Assembly: GCF_023283765.1 (NCBI RefSeq)
Contig: NZ_JAKILG010000014.1
Coordinates: 30,077 to 94,076 of the forward strand
From: Shewanella profunda
Lineage (GTDB): Bacteria > Pseudomonadota > Gammaproteobacteria > Enterobacterales > Shewanellaceae
Length of the DNA stretch: 64,000 nucleotides
Reading direction: 5' to 3'
The notes under the pieces were generated by a model that did not search any database, was not told where the DNA came from, and was given only the letters and a program-made list of their open reading frames with translations. The translations under genes and the position numbers were made by a program. Shown piece by piece: positions 17,460 through 25,848 of the stretch. Numbering within the stretch: the stretch's first letter is position 1; each line of letters opens with the position of its first letter.

Positions 17460-18284
17460 TCAATGCCAGTTTATCGGATCAAGTTGATAGAAATGACTGA
17501 TTTCGCGATAAAGGCTGGGATACTGCTGATGCAGTGCCTCTGGCTTTTCAAAAAAAACTTCAGTGACGACAGCAAAAAATTCAGCGGGGTTAGTTGCTCC
17601 ATAGTAATTAAATAGCGAAGGTCGTCCAAGCGTCGCGGATTCTTCTAATTCGGTAAAGGTTTGATTAAGTACCGTTGACCAAGTGCGGTAGTCTGCACTG
17701 TGTTGCAAAATGGGAGCGCCATTAGCGTGCCCATCTTCTTGATCGAGTTGATGGGCAAACTCGTGGATCACGACATTATTACCATCATGGGGATCGGCTG
17801 CACCATCGAGTGTATTTTTCCAGGAGAGGATGACTTTCCCCTGCTCCCACGATTCACCGGCGAGTACATTGCGTTGTTCCCACACGACACCACTGATATC
17901 TTGATGTTGATTATTCACGATAAAGGCATCTGGGTAGACTAAAATTTGTTTCAGTTTGGGGTAAAAGTCTGTTTTCCGATTTAATAGCAACAGACAGGCT
18001 TGGGCGGCGATAGTGACTTTAACTTCGTCATTAATCTCTAAGCCATCGCATCCGATAAAGATTTTTTCATCGATGAATATTTGAATGTGACGCTTAAGCT
18101 GAAGTTGGAGATCGCTGGGGAGTGCATGAAAATATGGTAGCCTTTGCTTGAGAATTGCGCGCCAAGCCTTAGGAAAGGGTTTAGCCGTAACTTTACGTCT
18201 ATGTAAGGTTTTACGCCAACGACTCGAGAGTAACCAAGTGATAGCACCAATGCCCAGAATGAGAGTGAGTACAATAGCTAACAT
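17460..18284 (-). CDS. mtfA: M90-family zinc peptidase / Mlc anti-repressor MtfA
   Basis: A 274-residue metalloprotein. MtfA in E. coli binds and inactivates the glucose-PTS repressor Mlc (DgsA) and has aminopeptidase activity. The zinc motif HEFAH is at 174-178 (VVIHEFAHQLDQEDG), and the downstream acidic ligand is in NPAEFFAVVTEVFFEKPE. Unlike the E. coli protein it begins with a hydrophobic segment (AIVLTLILGIGAITWLL, residues 3-19), so it appears to be membrane anchored. No mlc gene is in the window, so the regulatory role is inferred from the family. Confidence 0.9.
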   Translation of the reverse strand: MLAIVLTLILGIGAITWLLSSRWRKTLHRRKVTAKPFPKAWRAILKQRLPYFHALPSDLQLQLKRHIQIFIDEKIFIGCDGLEINDEVKVTIAAQACLLLLNRKTDFYPKLKQILVYPDAFIVNNQHQDISGVVWEQRNVLAGESWEQGKVILSWKNTLDGAADPHDGNNVVIHEFAHQLDQEDGHANGAPILQHSADYRTWSTVLNQTFTELEESATLGRPSLFNYYGATNPAEFFAVVTEVFFEKPEALHQQYPSLYREISHFYQLDPINWH

Positions 18285-18387
18285 AGGGGTCCTTTCACGC
18301 AGTGAGTATATTAGCTAATGGGGATAAAATGTGCTGAAGTCAATCCTTGGCTAAAAATAAAACAGATTTTCCTGTGGGCGTAAATGC

Positions 18388-20124
18388 TTATGAAGAATGC
18401 TGCGCGACGTTAAGAAGGGTTTCTGTGCGATTGCGTCCAGTGAGTTTAGCGTGATAAAGGGCTTCATCGGCCCGATTGATAAGACTATTTGCATCCAGTA
18501 GTTGGGGTGGCTGCCAACAGGTAATGCCAGCACTGATAGTTACAACGCCCCCGTGGGGGGAATCTTCGTGGGGAATTTCGAGGCCCATAATAGTTTCCCG
18601 CAAATGCTCCGCGACTTTGTACGCATCTTCAAGATGGCTTGAGGGGAGTAAGATCATAAATTCTTCACCGCCATAACGGGCAAGGGTGTTGGTTGGACGC
18701 TGCAATATGGATTTGGCGGCATTAACGATTTGCTTTAAACACTGATCTCCGATCACATGCCCATATCTATCATTAAATTGCTTAAAGTTATCAATATCAA
18801 ACATCACAATACTAAGTGGCATCTGGTGGTCATTAGCGTATATCAATTCTTTTTCTAGCTGGCTGTCTAAATAACGGCGGTTGTAACAACCCGTTAAACC
18901 ATCGGTTTCGGCCATGGCTTTTACTTGTGCCGCATAGGTTTTTAAGGTCGCGAGTGAACTCACCATTTGCTGAAGCTCAAGGTTGTCTGTGATGGGCATT
19001 GGGGTATCAAGTTTTTCATTGGCGATTGCATCCATAGCATCGCGTGTCGCTATTACCGGCTTAATGATGCCTTTAGCGATAAAGTGCCAGCTTGTGAGCC
19101 AGATAAAAAAACAGTACAGAATGCCACCGCAAAAGATCAGGAGCACAAATGCCGTACTATGGTTTTTAAGAGCACCTCCTGCTTGTTGGATTTGGCTATC
19201 GACCTGTTCGACAAGCTTTTCCGTAAATATGGCAACCACCTGTGCGGCATTAGCTTGGTAAGTTAAATGGGCATTGGCAATATGGGTGTTTTTCAACGCA
19301 TTACGGGATAATTCAAACAAGTTTTCATCCCCAACTATGTTTTGCCTTATTTGCGATAGCCAATCCACATACATACTTTGATTTTTATCGAATGCGGCTA
19401 ACACTGTTTCCATGTTGATTAGATGTCGCATAGCCTCCCGTTGGAGTTGATTTAATTGCACTATATCTTCAGCATTTTTTACCTGTGCAAGTAGTGTAAA
19501 AAGATGTTCTCCTTGGTGAAGAAACTCTGATACTAATTGGTTTTCTTTAATGTTATTTGAAATTGCGCTGAAATCTTTGTGAGCAAGAAAGGATGGATAG
19601 CGATTGTTTATTTGCTTTAGTTGAGTCTGCATCTTATCGCCAAAGGCCGATGTTAAACTGGTCAAGTTAGCTTGAATATTTCCAGCCTGTAATTTTGCTT
19701 GTAATGCATTATCTGTCAATGTGCTAAGCAGCGGTATTTGCTGCATATAATAGAGTTGGGTATCAATAGCCTCATTTAATGCCTGATGTAGCTGAGGGGA
19801 TATTTCAAGGTTGGCAATTGTTCGAGAGTTATCAATAAGCAGCCCCCACTGTGCGGATAGCTCAGCTAAAAGTTGAAGACGTTGCAGTTCATTGTCGTAG
19901 TGATTGAGTTTGGTTGTGATGATTTGGAGTTTTTCAGTATCTTTTGCAAGTTTTAACGCCGTGCTGACTTTGACGACATCTTTAGTCACTAAGTGTTCAA
20001 TTTCTGTTCTTAATTGCTGGGATAGTACGATGGCGATAATACCGTTAAAGAGTGCCATGCCCACTACAATATAGAAGGCAAAGGCGATTTTACGTTTTAA
20101 ACTAGTCAACCGTTTAGAGGTCAT
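18388..20124 (-). CDS. Membrane diguanylate cyclase with periplasmic sensor (GGDEF)
   Basis: A 578-residue protein likely to make c-di-GMP. TM1 is at about 13-33, a large helical periplasmic sensor region spans about 34-325, and TM2 is near 327-346. HAMP-like residues follow, then a GGDEF domain with TDGLTGCYNRRYLD, DIDNFKQFNDRYGHVIGDQCL and an intact GGEEF catalytic motif at 485-489. The start ATG overlaps the stop of the upstream solute-binding protein by 4 nt (ATGA), which indicates coupled translation and suggests that the binding protein is the ligand-sensing partner of the sensor domain. Confidence 0.93.
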   Translation of the reverse strand: MTSKRLTSLKRKIAFAFYIVVGMALFNGIIAIVLSQQLRTEIEHLVTKDVVKVSTALKLAKDTEKLQIITTKLNHYDNELQRLQLLAELSAQWGLLIDNSRTIANLEISPQLHQALNEAIDTQLYYMQQIPLLSTLTDNALQAKLQAGNIQANLTSLTSAFGDKMQTQLKQINNRYPSFLAHKDFSAISNNIKENQLVSEFLHQGEHLFTLLAQVKNAEDIVQLNQLQREAMRHLINMETVLAAFDKNQSMYVDWLSQIRQNIVGDENLFELSRNALKNTHIANAHLTYQANAAQVVAIFTEKLVEQVDSQIQQAGGALKNHSTAFVLLIFCGGILYCFFIWLTSWHFIAKGIIKPVIATRDAMDAIANEKLDTPMPITDNLELQQMVSSLATLKTYAAQVKAMAETDGLTGCYNRRYLDSQLEKELIYANDHQMPLSIVMFDIDNFKQFNDRYGHVIGDQCLKQIVNAAKSILQRPTNTLARYGGEEFMILLPSSHLEDAYKVAEHLRETIMGLEIPHEDSPHGGVVTISAGITCWQPPQLLDANSLINRADEALYHAKLTGRNRTETLLNVAQHSS

Positions 20125-21566
20125 TTGTTATTGTTCTTGTCAATTGCTGGAACTTCTCCATAGGTATTCTGGATGTTTTTTATCTTGGTACTTAATTTGA
20201 TAAAAATATCAGTACTATCTGTAGCGTTATTGCTCGCGGCATAACATGCTTGACTAAGTTCTGGGTAGATTTGTCCCATTGCCGTTGTCGTAAAGTGTCC
20301 AAGAGTTAATACCTTAGTTGACCAAAATAAATTAGCTATATGACTTGCGTTGAATGCTCCGGCTATTTCTCTTAATTCTTCTTTATTAAATTCTGCTGCA
20401 GTGACTACATCCATACGACAAGGGTTGCCGCCCCCGAGTGCGTAGGCATATTGTGCTTCATATGTTCCCATATATTTAAGCAGCCAATATGCTGCCTGTG
20501 GGTTTTTGCTGTCATAACTGACGGCAAAAGCATAGGCTCCGTTATAGGGGTGTCCGCCGGGCACTTGTGCGACGGCAAGACGTGCACCGGGGATATTTTT
20601 CTCGACACGAAAAGAGATTGACCAAAGATTGTTGTAGGCGAAGGGCCAGATGGCTGCTTTACCTGTGGCAATGGCATTTGCGGCTTCATTAAAGGCAAAT
20701 TGTTCATTTGCAGGGACTGCGTAGGCCATTAATTTGCGATAAATGTCGGCGGTTTTTATGGCTTCATGATTAATTATTGGTACTTCAAAGTGGGTGATTT
20801 GTTGTTGATTATATTGAGGCAACATCCAAGCGCCTCCTAGGCTCCAGAGCATGCTTGAAAATTCATCATTAATATGAGGTTTATTACCTGACATTAACGC
20901 AAGGCCATAAAAGTCGTGGGTTAACATTTTATCTGCAAGCATGGAACCGGCTTTACGGGTAAAGAACATGCCTTGATCGAGCAGTTCTTCTGGGGTTGTG
21001 GCTGGAATTAACGGATAGCCAAAACGTTTTAAGAAGTCCGCTTGCTCAGTTGGATGATTAAAAAGATCCGCACGGTAATGGCTTCCCATCACATAATTAT
21101 TATAGGGAATGGCATGGATCTCTCCGGAATAGGATAAAATATTGAGCAGGGAAGGATAGTAAGGTTCAAGATACCACTGCATCGCCTTTTCGCCGTCTGG
21201 ATCATATAGTTTTGCTAATTGTACGAGGGGAACGGTATAACCATTTGCAGCCCATTCCTTTGCCCATCCAGCCTCCATTGTGAGTAGATCATATTTCCCT
21301 TCACCTTGTTTTAATGCCTGAGTCTGAAGGTTAAACATTGACTCAAGTTCAGTGCTGACAACTTTGACACTGACACCTGTTTTTTCAGTAAATTTAGGTA
21401 GCATTTCTTGGGTGAGGTAATCGGTCCAAAAGCCTTTTTCAGCCACTAAAGTGATGGGGGTTTTATTTGTCAGTGGCGGTATTTGCGCTACAGTGAACTC
21501 AGCCTTCAACGGCGTCACTAGCGTTAATCCAAATCCAATGAGTATGAAATGAAGCTTCTTTAACAA
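20121..21566 (-). CDS. Extracellular solute-binding protein (sugar-type) coupled to a diguanylate cyclase
   Basis: A 481-residue periplasmic binding protein of the family-1 (maltose/oligosaccharide) type. It has a signal peptide (FILIGFGLTLVTPLKA), then ITLVAEKGFWTDYLTQEMLPKF, GKYDLLTMEAGWAKEWAANG and an AYAFAVSYDSKNPQAAYWLLKYMG block typical of ABC sugar-binding proteins. No permease or ATPase gene is next to it. It is followed with a 4-nt overlap by a membrane GGDEF protein, so signalling rather than uptake is likely. The start is TTG with AAGGGG 7 nt before it. Confidence 0.88.
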   Translation of the reverse strand: MLKKLHFILIGFGLTLVTPLKAEFTVAQIPPLTNKTPITLVAEKGFWTDYLTQEMLPKFTEKTGVSVKVVSTELESMFNLQTQALKQGEGKYDLLTMEAGWAKEWAANGYTVPLVQLAKLYDPDGEKAMQWYLEPYYPSLLNILSYSGEIHAIPYNNYVMGSHYRADLFNHPTEQADFLKRFGYPLIPATTPEELLDQGMFFTRKAGSMLADKMLTHDFYGLALMSGNKPHINDEFSSMLWSLGGAWMLPQYNQQQITHFEVPIINHEAIKTADIYRKLMAYAVPANEQFAFNEAANAIATGKAAIWPFAYNNLWSISFRVEKNIPGARLAVAQVPGGHPYNGAYAFAVSYDSKNPQAAYWLLKYMGTYEAQYAYALGGGNPCRMDVVTAAEFNKEELREIAGAFNASHIANLFWSTKVLTLGHFTTTAMGQIYPELSQACYAASNNATDSTDIFIKLSTKIKNIQNTYGEVPAIDKNNNK

Positions 21567-21857
21567 AAAATGCCCCTTATTTTTATTAATATGTTAATAG
21601 ATCACTTTTATCATGGTTGTTATATGTTAATGATAGGCGGGATAAAAATTTATGAGGTGGTTTTTTGAGGGTTTTATGCCATAAAAAAACCGATAATCTA
21701 AAGATTTTAAAAAATAGGGAGATAGCAGCATCTTTTCAGTCGAAAGTAGGCATAAGAATCGGTATCTGTGTCATCAAACTGCCAAATAATCCCGTTACTA
21801 TCTTCATAATATGTCGTCTAATTACCTTGATTTTTACCATTAGAGAACGGATGCAAA

Positions 21858-22316
21858 ATGGATATCAAAACTATCATGCCAATCGAATTTGAATTAGTTG
21901 AAACAGCGCCTTTATTCCATGAGTTACTTTATCTACGTGATGCGGTGGGGCGACCATCAATCGGGGTTGAGCTCGCGGATCATAGGCAATCCCAAGTATT
22001 GTACTGGGTATCAGTACGGATGAAGGGGGAGGTGGAAAAACTGCAATCAAATGTGGTTGCAACTGCCTGTGTCTATCGAGATCGGCCTACTCATTTAGCC
22101 ATTGAAGACTTTATTGTGCTTCCAGAATATCAACATCATGGGCTTGCAAAAATAGTCTTAGAACGTGTGATGACCTTTGTGGATGAGCAGGCCAAGTCTG
22201 GTACTTGTGTGAGTATTAATGCCTATGGTGAAGATGATCGCTTGTGCGCTGAGTATGGTTTTGTGCATTCCTATTGTGCCAGTTTTGGGCCAAATTTATT
22301 GAAAATCTATGCTTAA
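21858..22316 (+). CDS. GNAT family N-acetyltransferase
   Basis: A 152-residue GNAT-fold enzyme: VVATACVYRDRPTHLAIED is the central sheet, and LPEYQHHGLAKIVLERVMTFV carries the acetyl-CoA-binding motif A in a degenerate form (QHHGLA instead of Q-x-x-G-x-G/A). Substrate unknown. The first ATG is at 21858; a second at 21876 (MPIEFE) is possible. It stands alone, ending at a terminator. Confidence 0.82.
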   Translation: MDIKTIMPIEFELVETAPLFHELLYLRDAVGRPSIGVELADHRQSQVLYWVSVRMKGEVEKLQSNVVATACVYRDRPTHLAIEDFIVLPEYQHHGLAKIVLERVMTFVDEQAKSGTCVSINAYGEDDRLCAEYGFVHSYCASFGPNLLKIYA

Positions 22317-22327
22317 AATGAAGCATT

Positions 22328-22358
22328 AGCGGGTTAACGTTAGTACCAACCCGCTTTT
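22328..22358 (+). terminator. Terminator after the first GNAT gene
   Basis: AGCGGGTT (22328-22335) and AACCCGCT (22348-22355) form an 8-bp stem followed by T residues. Confidence 0.7.
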
Positions 22359-22476
22359 GCATGGTTTGCGCACGTGACTCGGTGCGTTGATCGATTTTAT
22401 GCAAGTATTTGCCCAGTTTCTGATGTAGCATCTTGATCCAAATATTGCATACAGGGCGTTGCCCTGAGGTCATAAG

Positions 22477-22686
22477 ATGGATCAGCAACAGCTTATCGAT
22501 GCCGTTAATCAAACCATGCCTTTTGGTAAATATGCCGGACGAAAACTCTTAGAATTACCCGAGCCTTACCTTGTTTGGTTTCATAAACAGGGATTTCCCC
22601 AAGGAAAGCTCGGAGAACAGTTAGCTCTGATGTATGAAATTAAGCTCAATGGCTTGGAAGGTATGCTAAAACCCCTATTGAAATGA
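22477..22686 (+). CDS. DUF3820 family small protein
   Basis: A 69-residue protein matching DUF3820 (sometimes annotated as a putative quorum-sensing-regulated factor): MPFGKYAGRKLLELPEPYLVWF is the family core. It is cytoplasmic, with no signal or membrane segment. GAGG precedes the ATG at 7-nt spacing. Function unknown. Confidence 0.85.
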   Translation: MDQQQLIDAVNQTMPFGKYAGRKLLELPEPYLVWFHKQGFPQGKLGEQLALMYEIKLNGLEGMLKPLLK

Positions 22687-22812
22687 GTTCCCATCCTTGG
22701 GATAAAAATCATACTTTTGCGATAGGTGTTGTATTTCGTGATAGAGATTAGCGATTTATTGCGTTTGGCGTGCTTTAATGAAGCATATTAGCAAAACAAA
22801 AGGAACGTAGGC

Positions 22813-23115
22813 ATGATGGCAAAATTGGTAAAATTAGCAGCAGTAGCAACCTTAGCATTAGGTATGTCAAGTGCTTGGGCTCAGGGCGTAACCCATGAAG
22901 GTACTGTTGTTGATACAATGAACGGCGGTGGTTACACCTATGTTCAGATTAAAGAAGCGGACAAGACATTTTGGGCTGCAGGTCCACAAACTGAAGTCAG
23001 CAAAGGCGATAAAGTGGCCGTTGTTGAACAAATGTGGATGAACGAGTTCACCAGTAAAACGTTAAATCGTACCTTCGATAAGTTGCTTTTTGTTGGGCAA
23101 ATCGAAAAGAAATAA
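22813..23115 (+). CDS. Small secreted NrfJ-like protein
   Basis: A 100-residue protein with a signal peptide (VKLAAVATLALGMSSAWA) and a 76-residue mature part with a small beta-barrel look: VTHEGTVVDTMNGGGYTYVQIKE, KTFWAAGPQTEVSKGDKVAV. This resembles small periplasmic proteins annotated NrfJ-like in Shewanella; no heme or thiol motif is present and the function is not known. AAGGA lies 8 nt before the first of two adjacent ATGs. A strong terminator follows, so it is monocistronic. Confidence 0.7.
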   Translation: MMAKLVKLAAVATLALGMSSAWAQGVTHEGTVVDTMNGGGYTYVQIKEADKTFWAAGPQTEVSKGDKVAVVEQMWMNEFTSKTLNRTFDKLLFVGQIEKK

Positions 23116-23154
23116 TCGCTTTAATATTGCCATTGGCGAACGCCAGTCATAAAA

Positions 23155-23181
23155 CGGCCTCGAAGATATCGAGGCCGTTTT
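23155..23181 (+). terminator. Terminator after the NrfJ-like gene
   Basis: CGGCCTCGA and TCGAGGCCG make a perfect 9-bp stem with a 5-nt loop, extended by AAAA/TTTT on the outside. Confidence 0.9.
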
Positions 23182-23295
23182 GTTTTCAGCGGGATTATTC
23201 TCGGCCTTACTTAGTGTGCTCTTGTACTCTTGTGCTATCGGCAATGTAAAAAAACACGGCAGAATAGTCGTTGCGTATTTTGGCGTTTGGAGTAA

Positions 23296-23808
23296 ATGGT
23301 GACAATTGTTCGACAAGTGGAGATTCTGCCTTACCAACCTAAATATGCCCAAGAAATAAGTGAGCTGTTTCATTTGTGCGTCCACCAAATTAAGCATGAG
23401 CGCTATTCGCAGGCGCAGCTTAATGCTTGGTCCCAAGCGCCCAGATCGGCGAAACATTGGCATTTACGCTTAAGTCGCTCCCAAGCTTGGATTATTTTGG
23501 TGACATCGGCCGAGAGCTTATCTAAGATTTGTGTTGGTTTTATCAACGTTGAAAGCGATTATTACCACCGTGGTTACATAGATAGTTTCTATATTCATCC
23601 TGATTGGCAGCACCAAGGATTGGGTGGGCGCGTCTATAGCGCGTTAGAACAGTGGGCGAAGGGACAGGGATATGCCAGTTTAAGTGTTGATGCCTCTTAT
23701 TTATCTAAGGGATTGTTTACTAAATTGGGATTTATCCAAATCCAACGTAGCTACCAACAAAAACTGGGGCAAGTGCTCTCGAGTTTTTATATGACTAAAA
23801 AACTGTAA
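23296..23808 (+). CDS. GNAT family N-acetyltransferase
   Basis: A 170-residue GNAT protein. The acetyl-CoA motif is FYIHPDWQHQGLGGRVYSALEQWA, preceded by the strand GFINVES and followed by SVDASYLSKGLFTKLGF. The layout resembles the YafP group of acetyltransferases, which act on small molecules, but the substrate cannot be read from sequence. GGAG lies only 3 nt from the ATG, a rather short spacing. It is followed 60 bp later by another GNAT gene. Confidence 0.88.
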   Translation: MVTIVRQVEILPYQPKYAQEISELFHLCVHQIKHERYSQAQLNAWSQAPRSAKHWHLRLSRSQAWIILVTSAESLSKICVGFINVESDYYHRGYIDSFYIHPDWQHQGLGGRVYSALEQWAKGQGYASLSVDASYLSKGLFTKLGFIQIQRSYQQKLGQVLSSFYMTKKL

Positions 23809-23868
23809 CTGAATGGGATTATCCTCCCTTTTGTCGATTGACCTCCATTACCCATAGGAGCGAACACA

Positions 23869-24402
23869 ATGCAGATACGCTTATTCTCCCCTAAGGATGT
23901 TGCACAGATTGCCTCTGTGTTCAATGCCAGTGTGATGGAAGGCGCACAGGAATATTACTCGCTGACCGAGCGTTTAGCGTGGGCACAAAATCAAGGTGAA
24001 GCCCGTAGCGATGATTACTGGCTCGCTAAACTTGAAGATACAACCACTTGGGTGGCTGAGTTCGGTGATAAGTTGGTCGGGTTTATCACCCTGAAGTCTT
24101 GCCCCATAGTCGAACTCGATGTGCAGGTCGGGGAAGTGGATTGTTTATTTGTTCACCCTGAATACAGTCGTGCAGGCGTAGCCACGCTGTTATATCTAGC
24201 GTTGTTTGAAGAGGTTAAAAAGCGTGAGTTTAAACGTTTAACGGTCGAGGCCTCATATCAAGCGCGTCCATTCTTTGAAAAGCATGGATTTAACTGTATT
24301 CGCCGTAATGAGCTGCGTCGATACTTAACCCCTGAAGATAAACAGCAGGATCAAGCGCAGGTATTAGTGAATTTTAGCTTGATGCTGTCACTCTCTCACT
24401 AA
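23869..24402 (+). CDS. GNAT family N-acetyltransferase
   Basis: A 177-residue GNAT protein with the motif LFVHPEYSRAGVATLLYLALFEE and the C-terminal TVEASYQARPFFEKHGFNCIRR typical of the same subgroup as the preceding gene. The N-terminal region differs, so this is a related but distinct enzyme and not a recent duplicate. AGGAG lies 8 nt before the ATG. Substrate unknown. Confidence 0.88.
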   Translation: MQIRLFSPKDVAQIASVFNASVMEGAQEYYSLTERLAWAQNQGEARSDDYWLAKLEDTTTWVAEFGDKLVGFITLKSCPIVELDVQVGEVDCLFVHPEYSRAGVATLLYLALFEEVKKREFKRLTVEASYQARPFFEKHGFNCIRRNELRRYLTPEDKQQDQAQVLVNFSLMLSLSH

Positions 24403-24449
24403 GGCCTCGCTTAGTTAATCGCCATTTATGCTATCCGTCTAGGCAATAA

Positions 24450-24482
24450 AAAACCGCCAATGCAAACAAAGGCGGTTATTTT
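24450..24482. terminator. Bidirectional terminator between GNAT and pirin genes
   Basis: AACCGCC (24452-24458) and GGCGGTT (24471-24477) form a stem with T-rich sequence on both outer sides, serving the convergent genes. Confidence 0.75.
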
Positions 24483-24530
24483 ATTATCATTTAGCAGCAG
24501 CTTAACGAGTTTATGTCACGCGATCTAACA

Positions 24531-25226
24531 TTAAGCTAAGTCAAATACTAGGGCTGTCACTGCCTCTTGTGCTGCCGTAAACGTAAGCGTATCGAGTCCT
24601 GTGATGTGTGCTCCATCCCCCGGATTTAACAGAGCTCCATTGACACTCAATTGCCCCTCCACTAATTGCACATACAGATTACGGTTCGCTTGCACTTGCT
24701 CCATCGTCACTTGCTCGGCTGGGGCAAGCTTAAGTCGATAAAGTGTTGCGTCTTGCTGTACCTTCAACGTGCCATTTTCACCCGTTGGTGTGACTACAGG
24801 CGTAAGAGCCGAGGTTTGAGCAAAGGCTTTTTGTTGATAGCCCGCATCAATCCCTAAGGTGTCTGGTTGGATCCAAATCTGTAAAAAGTGCAGCGGCTCA
24901 GTGTTTGAAGCATTGAATTCGCTGTGATAAATCCCTTTACCCGCAGACATCAATTGAAACTCTTCCGCTGGTAAGGTTTTGATATTACCGAAACTATCCT
25001 TGTGGGCGATAGTGCCAGATATCACGTAACTGATGATCTCCATGTCCTTATGCCCATGGGTATCAAAACCTGCACCGGGCGCTACTCTGTCATCGTTAAT
25101 GACTCTTAGGGATGAGATCCCCATGTGATCTGGATCATAGTAGCTAGAGAAAGAGAAGGTATGTTGACTCTTTAGCCAGCCTAAGTCTGCTTGACCGCGA
25201 TCCTGTGCTTTTCTTAATGTGATCAT
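24531..25226 (-). CDS. Pirin family protein (YhhW-like)
   Basis: A bicupin pirin of about 231 residues. The N-terminal cupin carries the metal-binding motif FDTHGHKDMEIISYVISG with downstream AGKGIYHSEFN, giving the usual three His and one Glu ligands. YhhW of E. coli shows quercetin 2,3-dioxygenase activity in vitro, but the natural substrate is unknown. The ATG at 25226 is preferred because AAGGGG lies 7 nt before it; the ATG two codons earlier is only 1 nt away. It follows the doxX-type gene by 12 bp and both are divergent from a LysR regulator. Confidence 0.92.
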   Translation of the reverse strand: MITLRKAQDRGQADLGWLKSQHTFSFSSYYDPDHMGISSLRVINDDRVAPGAGFDTHGHKDMEIISYVISGTIAHKDSFGNIKTLPAEEFQLMSAGKGIYHSEFNASNTEPLHFLQIWIQPDTLGIDAGYQQKAFAQTSALTPVVTPTGENGTLKVQQDATLYRLKLAPAEQVTMEQVQANRNLYVQLVEGQLSVNGALLNPGDGAHITGLDTLTFTAAQEAVTALVFDLA

Positions 25227-25238
25227 CTTCATTCCCCT

Positions 25239-25682
25239 TTATTTGATGCGGTTAGCGAATACATTATCTACAGCTAACTTGCCTGCCCCTGAAACCGCTA
25301 GAGATACTGTTGCTGCTAATAGAGCTAGACCAAATTCATAACCGTTGTTGGCAAGGAACAAGCCATTGCCTATATGGACCGAGAAAATCGCCACTATCAT
25401 AGTGAATGACAGTACGAGGGCGGTTGGGCGTGTTAGTAGGCCGAGTAATAGGAATAGGCCGCCGAAGAATTCACTTGAACCCGCCATCAGTGCCATTAAA
25501 TAGCCAGGCGTTAGACCAATTGATGCCATCCACTGTCCAGTGCCTTCTAAGCCGTAGCCGCCAAACCAGCCAAACAGTTTTTGAGCACCGTGGGCGATTA
25601 AGATAATCCCTATCGGAATACGCAGGGACAGTGGTGCAAAGCTAGGAGCTGATTTCAGTGTTTTTACGATGAGTGCTTTCAT
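25239..25682 (-). CDS. DoxX family membrane protein
   Basis: A 147-residue inner-membrane protein with four helices. Family features are LSLRIPIGIILIAHGAQKLFGWFGG, a GYLMALMAGSSEFFGGLFLLLGLLTRP core and LVLSFTMIVAIF. DoxX-type proteins are linked with redox and thiol-stress responses in some bacteria. Directly upstream of pirin in the same transcript, and divergent from the LysR gene at 25849, which probably regulates the pair. Confidence 0.92.
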   Translation of the reverse strand: MKALIVKTLKSAPSFAPLSLRIPIGIILIAHGAQKLFGWFGGYGLEGTGQWMASIGLTPGYLMALMAGSSEFFGGLFLLLGLLTRPTALVLSFTMIVAIFSVHIGNGLFLANNGYEFGLALLAATVSLAVSGAGKLAVDNVFANRIK

Positions 25683-25764
25683 GGGATATTCCTTATTTCA
25701 AATTTTTTAACTAAGTGAGTTAATAGTGCTGTTAGGTGGATGTTCTCTGTGAACCTCTCCATTG

Positions 25765-25777
25765 CTAAACAGTTTAG
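25765..25777. promoter_or_regulatory. 13-bp palindrome in the doxX/LysR intergenic region
   Basis: CTAAAC and GTTTAG flank a central A. It lies 83 bp from the doxX start and 72 bp from the LysR start, a usual position for the recognition site of a divergently encoded LysR regulator. Predicted only. Confidence 0.4.
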
Positions 25778-25848
25778 GCTTGACCTTAGGCAAAGAAAAT
25801 CGGAACATTTTCAATGTTAACTTCAAATAATTTGAATAAGAGGTGTCT

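Noticed and set aside
21665..21892. 75-codon frame upstream of the first GNAT gene
   Set aside because: Starts with TTG without a ribosome-binding site, overlaps the GNAT start in another frame and has no recognisable domain.
21858..24402. Three GNAT genes within 2.6 kb as a possible functional cluster
   Set aside because: They are separated by unrelated genes and terminators and differ in sequence; close placement alone is not evidence for a system.
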